Source: an uncultured Porphyromonadaceae bacterium
GTDB lineage: Bacteria > Bacteroidota > Bacteroidia > Bacteroidales > Muribaculaceae
Length of the DNA: 36,145 bases
Reading direction: 5' to 3'
NCBI GenBank assembly: GCA_947176755.1
Contig: CAMWRW010000015.1
Location: 1-36,145 of the forward strand
This document shows positions 33,209 to 36,145 of the stretch, one piece after another. Positions within the stretch are counted from its first letter, which is position 1. The number at the start of each line of letters is the position of its first letter. Below the pieces are notes generated by a model. That model ran no database searches, was not told the origin of the DNA, and saw only the letters and a list, made by a program, of their open reading frames with translations. Made by a program: the position numbers and the translations under genes.

Positions 33209-33226
33209 TGGGCATTCAGTTGCCCA
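33209..33226. promoter_or_regulatory. Inverted repeat in the lrp leader
   Basis: TGGGCA (33209-33214) and TGCCCA (33221-33226) are exact inverted copies six bases apart, placed at or just after the expected transcription start. It may be an Lrp operator or a small leader hairpin. Confidence 0.35.
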
Positions 33227-33234
33227 ACAATATG

Positions 33235-33266
33235 CAAATTTATCTTATAATTTTGAGAAATGCAAG
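33235..33266 (-). promoter_or_regulatory. lrp operon promoter
   Basis: On the minus strand CTTG (33266-33263, one mismatch to TTTG) and TAAATTTG (33242-33235) are 20 bases apart. The promoter lies in the gap after the LolC/E gene, which shows that lrp is a separate unit. Confidence 0.6.
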
Positions 33267-33273
33267 AGAGGGT

Positions 33274-34506
33274 CTAAAATTTCTTGTTTATCAGGGAGCG
33301 CGAATATGCGGCTGTGATGAATGCCGAGGCGAGAGCGATGGCGGCCACGGGGAGGATTGTGACGAGGATGTCGGAGGGGATGACTTTTACGGGATACGGC
33401 AGGGAGTCTTGTCCGCCGGCCGCGAGGCGTATCCATCCGAATTTCTGCTGGCCGAGAGAAAGAAGAACTCCTGCGATGATTCCGGCTCCTCCGCCGATTG
33501 CTCCGACATAGATGCTTTCCCAGAAGAAGACTCTTCCGACGCGGCGACGGGTCAGACCGAGAGCTCGGAGTGTATGGAGCGCCCGGCGTTTCTCGAGGGT
33601 GAGCATCGACATTGTGGATATGATGTTGAAGGAGGCGGTCAGGAGGATGAAGAAGAGAAGGAGAAACGAGACCCATTTCTCAATCTTCACCATTCTGAAA
33701 TTCATCTCCTGCATTCGGAACCGGGTCTTTGTCGTCAGGTCGGGCCCGAGGAGGCTGTTGATTTTATCGGCGGTTTTGTCGGGGTCGGCGCCCGGGAAGA
33801 GTCGGATTTCAATTGCAGAAGCCTCGCCGGGGCGGTCGAAGAGTCGCCGGGCGGTCGGGAGGTCGGTGATGAGAAGGTTTTCGTCGTAGAGAGCCTGATC
33901 AGTGCGGAAGACGCCGGTCAGTTCCAGCGAATCGGAGAGGAAAGAGGCGGCTGGGTTAGCCATGTTGACCTTACCCTTGCGCTTGGGCACGAACACGAAA
34001 CAGCTCCGGCCGGGGAAGGCTCCTATTCTGGCGGCGACTCCGACCGCGGCTACCGCCTCGCGTAGGGCATCGTTGGCGAGGAATCGACCGCCGTCGTCGG
34101 GAAGCACTACCGAGTCGACCAGGACCGTGGCCCGCCACGCCTCCGGGTCGACCCCCTTGAGAACGACGGGCATCTCGCGGCCGTCGATCAGAGCGAGGGC
34201 ATTGTCGGAGAGTGTCGGGGAGGCGACACGGATTTCAGGAAATTTTTTGAGAGAGGCTGCCAGAGAATCGGCCCCCGGGAAAGCCTTCCCTTTGAGGGGA
34301 AGGATGGCGAGGTCGGGGGCGAGCGTGTCGAGGCGGTCGCCGATGACACTGCTGAAGCCGTTGAACACCGACAGAACGCACACGATGGCGGCAGTGGCCA
34401 CGGCCATGCCTGCCACCGACACCATCGCAATTGCGCTCACGGCGCTATGTTTCTTTTTCGACCGCAGGAAGCGCCAGGCGATCCGGGCCGTAAGGGGAAA
34501 TGTCAT
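33274..34506 (-). CDS. LolC/LolE-type ABC transporter permease
   Basis: 410 residues. One N-terminal membrane helix (about 22-50, SAIAMVSVAGMAVATAAIVCVLSVFNGF) is followed by a large periplasmic MacB_PCD-like domain (about 55-265). Three further helices form the FtsX domain (about 280-300, 330-360, 378-400), with LEKRRALHTLRALG as the conserved cytoplasmic coupling segment. This is the LolC/E layout for lipoprotein release from the inner membrane. The ATPase partner LolD is not next to it, as is usual for Bacteroidetes. The start is four bases after the rbfA stop. Confidence 0.88.
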   Translation of the reverse strand: MTFPLTARIAWRFLRSKKKHSAVSAIAMVSVAGMAVATAAIVCVLSVFNGFSSVIGDRLDTLAPDLAILPLKGKAFPGADSLAASLKKFPEIRVASPTLSDNALALIDGREMPVVLKGVDPEAWRATVLVDSVVLPDDGGRFLANDALREAVAAVGVAARIGAFPGRSCFVFVPKRKGKVNMANPAASFLSDSLELTGVFRTDQALYDENLLITDLPTARRLFDRPGEASAIEIRLFPGADPDKTADKINSLLGPDLTTKTRFRMQEMNFRMVKIEKWVSFLLLFFILLTASFNIISTMSMLTLEKRRALHTLRALGLTRRRVGRVFFWESIYVGAIGGGAGIIAGVLLSLGQQKFGWIRLAAGGQDSLPYPVKVIPSDILVTILPVAAIALASAFITAAYSRSLINKKF

Positions 34507-34510
34507 TTCA

Positions 34511-34849
34511 TCATTTCTCGGAGAGAAGACGGTCGATGTTTTCTACATAGTCGAGAGAATCGTCGAGGTAGAAAGCGAGCTCCGGGCATTTCCGGAGAGT
34601 GTCCTTGACGGCGGCCGCCAGCTCATAGCGGACAGTCTTCTGCTGTTTTTTGATATTCTCCAGGATTTCCGCGCTCTTTTCGGGCGGGAAAATGCTGAGG
34701 TAGACCTTGGCAATGCTCAGGTCGGGAGAGACGCGGACCGTGCTGACCGAGACGAGCACTCCGCCGAGGGCAGCCGTCTGACGACGGAAAATTTCGCTAA
34801 GTTCCTTTTGGATGAGACGTGATATCTTGGCTTGACGTTTACCTTCCAT
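34511..34849 (-). CDS. rbfA: 30S ribosome-binding factor RbfA
   Basis: 112 residues, the typical RbfA size with a type II KH-like fold. The first helix RQAKISRLIQKELSEIFRR, the strand VSVSTVRVSPDLSIAKVYLSIF and the end AFYLDDSLDYVENIDRLL match the family. It binds 16S rRNA near the 3' end during late 30S maturation and in cold adaptation. It lies in the minus-strand group aroQ-methyltransferase-rbfA-lolC/E. The 88-base gap upstream contains an imperfect GTTCTA/TAGAAC stem (34871-34899) but no clear promoter. Confidence 0.92.
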   Translation of the reverse strand: MEGKRQAKISRLIQKELSEIFRRQTAALGGVLVSVSTVRVSPDLSIAKVYLSIFPPEKSAEILENIKKQQKTVRYELAAAVKDTLRKCPELAFYLDDSLDYVENIDRLLSEK

Positions 34850-34937
34850 AGTAATGAATTTTTTTCAATAGTTCTAAATCAGATGTTCGATAATAGAACG
34901 TGAAGAGAGGGATGAAAGTTCTAAGAAGGGGGAGGAG

Positions 34938-35570
34938 TCAGAGTTTGCGGATGATAGTCAAGCCGTCGCGGAGAGGGATAATTACCTTTTCGACGCGAGG
35001 ATCGGCGGCCACGATGTCATTGAAGCGGATAATTCCGCGGGTCTGCGGGTCGGATCGGTCGGACTCGACCACATGTCCGTCCCAGAGAGTGTTGTCGGCG
35101 ATTATGAAACCTCCCGGGCGCAGGAGAGGGAGGGCTGCTTCATAATATTCGGTATATTCCCGTTTGTCGGCGTCGATGAAAATGAGGTCGAAGTGCTCTG
35201 CGGGAAACTTGCTCATGCAGTCGAGCGCAGGGCCGAAATGAGGGGTTACGCGCTCTCCGAAGGGAGACTCGGCCAAAGCGCGGCGGATAAAGTCTTCGAG
35301 TTCGTCGTTAGCCTCAAGAGTAGTCACGGAGCCCTCGGGAGGGAGTCCTTCGGCGATGCAGAGGGCGGAATAACCCGAGAACGTGCCCAGTTCGAGCACT
35401 CGCGTCGGGCGAATCATGGCAACGAGCATCTTCAGCAGACGGCCCTGAAGATGGCCCGAACACATTCTGCCGTTCAGGAGGTGAAGGTTAGTCCGACGGT
35501 CGAGTTGTCGGAGATTTTCGGGTTGGGGGTCGATATGTTGGAGGATATATTCTTCGAGCAGGGAGTCCAT
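34938..35570 (-). CDS. Class I SAM-dependent O-methyltransferase
   Basis: 210 residues from the ATG at 35570; a longer frame overlapping aroQ is not supported. The SAM-binding motif I is VLELGTFSGYSALCIAEGL (about 58-76), an acidic residue follows at the end of strand two (TTLEANDE), and the metal-binding IFIDADKREY and IIADNTLWDG motifs are those of the catechol O-methyltransferase-like (Methyltransf_3) family. It is predicted to be a cation-dependent cytoplasmic methyltransferase. The natural substrate is unknown. Eleven bases separate it from aroQ. Confidence 0.9.
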   Translation of the reverse strand: MDSLLEEYILQHIDPQPENLRQLDRRTNLHLLNGRMCSGHLQGRLLKMLVAMIRPTRVLELGTFSGYSALCIAEGLPPEGSVTTLEANDELEDFIRRALAESPFGERVTPHFGPALDCMSKFPAEHFDLIFIDADKREYTEYYEAALPLLRPGGFIIADNTLWDGHVVESDRSDPQTRGIIRFNDIVAADPRVEKVIIPLRDGLTIIRKL

Positions 35571-35581
35571 GACAGGGAAGA

Positions 35582-36025
35582 TTATTTGCGTGAGGATAGA
35601 AATTCGGCGAGGCGTTCGATGGCGAGGAAATAACCTTGCGGGCCTTTGCCGGAGATGAAGAAATCTGCAGCGGGGGCAGTCACGGAAATGCGTCGGAAAG
35701 GTTCGCGTGAAGAAATGTCGGAGATGTGGACCTCGGCCTTTGGGAGCGGACAGTCTCGGAGGGCGTCGGCGAGAGCGTGGGAATAATGTGCGAGGGCCCC
35801 GGGATTGATAACGACGGCGTCGGCGGGCATCGGTCCGGCCCAGGCATCCTGAATTCGGTCGATCAGGCATCCCTCATGGTTGCTTTGGTAATCTTCAAAC
35901 TCAATGTGTGGGAAAGTTTGGCGGATCCGTCCGAGGAGCTGCGGGAGGGATTCCGAGCCATAAAGGGAAGGGTCGCGTCGACCAAGCATATTGAGGTTAG
36001 GGCCGTTGAGGATAAGAAATTTCAT
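35582..36025 (-). CDS. aroQ: Type II 3-dehydroquinate dehydratase
   Basis: 147 residues, the dodecameric type II enzyme. The catalytic Tyr22 is in SLYGSE. Asn74 and His80 lie in INPGALAHYS, His100 in EVHIS and Arg111 in REPFR, matching the known active-site residues of the family. It removes water from 3-dehydroquinate to form 3-dehydroshikimate in aromatic amino-acid synthesis. It is the first gene of the minus-strand group. No consensus promoter was seen in the 34 bases between it and the tRNA terminator, so it may depend on read-through. Confidence 0.95.
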   Translation of the reverse strand: MKFLILNGPNLNMLGRRDPSLYGSESLPQLLGRIRQTFPHIEFEDYQSNHEGCLIDRIQDAWAGPMPADAVVINPGALAHYSHALADALRDCPLPKAEVHISDISSREPFRRISVTAPAADFFISGKGPQGYFLAIERLAEFLSSRK

Positions 36026-36059
36026 ATAGCGGGCGAATCAGATAACTCCGGAAACGAAA

Positions 36060-36097
36060 AAGAGCAACAGGAAACCTAAGTTTACACTGTTGCTCTT
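36060..36097 (-). terminator. Intrinsic terminator of the tRNA transcript
   Basis: On the minus strand AAGAGCAACAG (36097-36087) pairs perfectly with CTGTTGCTCTT (36070-36060) around a 16-base loop, followed by a T run complementary to 36057-36061. It lies 14 bases after the tRNA end. Confidence 0.75.
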
Positions 36098-36110
36098 CCT
36101 CTCTCCTCGG

Positions 36111-36145
36111 CGGTGCGGACGGGACTCGAACCCGCGACCCCATGC
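36111..36145 (-). tRNA. Partial tRNA (3' part), possibly tRNA-Asp
   Basis: Only the last 35 bases are in the window. On the minus strand they read as the end of an anticodon stem (GCATG), a short variable region (GGGTC), the T arm GCGGG-TTCGAGT-CCCGT, and the acceptor strand CCGCACC with discriminator G. CCA is not encoded. The T arm and variable region closely resemble tRNA-Asp, but the anticodon lies outside the window and the isotype is a guess. Its 5' part continues past base 36145. Confidence 0.8.

Noticed and set aside
35571-35870. N-terminal extension of the O-methyltransferase into aroQ
   Set aside because: The extension is Arg/Pro-rich antisense-like sequence within the conserved aroQ gene region in another frame. 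The conserved methyltransferase fold starts after the ATG at 35570.
1-36145. CRISPR array or insertion sequence
   Set aside because: No regularly spaced repeats, no transposase gene, and no terminal inverted repeats with target duplications were seen anywhere in the window.

Overview
The window reads as a chromosomal segment of a Bacteroidales bacterium of moderate to high GC, most likely of the Muribaculaceae type. Three things support this. Several promoters have the Bacteroidetes form TTTG-N19/20-TAnnTTTG. Many of the families are typical of Bacteroidetes (DUF2723, DUF4271, a receiver plus PPDK_N protein, the pdxJ-exbB-exbD-tonB cluster, a C10-type secreted protein). Start sites have little Shine-Dalgarno character. 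The genus-level guess is inference only.

Layout. Bases 1-237 are the tail of an rRNA region: the end of a terminator, a second 5S-like unit that looks damaged, and a second copy of the same terminator and spacer. From 579 to 8098 lies a plus-strand operon: a large DUF2723 membrane protein, a NodB-type deacetylase, an NAD-dependent epimerase, a DUF4271 membrane protein and hemD, closed by a clear terminator. At 8269-11795 a 993-residue receiver/ATP-grasp (PPDK_N) protein is translationally coupled to a small coiled-coil protein. miaB (minus) and an acetyl-CoA hydrolase/CoA-transferase (plus) diverge from a 67-bp promoter region in which the two -7 boxes form a perfect inverted repeat. A minus-strand operon pdxJ-exbB-exbD-tonB-like follows, divergent from a CBS/ACT-like protein and NAD kinase. 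Next is a minus-strand envelope and secretion group: PlsC-like acyltransferase, sigma-54 activator, LptE-like lipoprotein, a TPR-like protein and SecG.

Bases 22945-26736 are the accessory part. They hold a lone P22-type phage portal protein with no other phage gene nearby. After it comes a sharply AT-rich two-gene island with its own promoter and terminator. It encodes a C10-peptidase-like lipoprotein that appears to have lost both catalytic residues, and a secreted partner with a sorting-signal-like C-terminus. After the island come galM, a small outer-membrane barrel, and a tightly overlapping minus-strand operon lrp-yfhO-(hypothetical)-xerD. The last group is aroQ-O-methyltransferase-rbfA-lolC/E (minus). 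A partial tRNA on the minus strand ends the window.

Most of the window is housekeeping. The parts that deserve attention are the dead C10 protease pair, the orphan portal gene, the receiver/PPDK_N protein without a phosphohistidine domain, the damaged 5S copy, and a few non-coding structures (face-to-face promoters, a 26-27 bp perfect hairpin, a sigma-54-like site over a housekeeping promoter).
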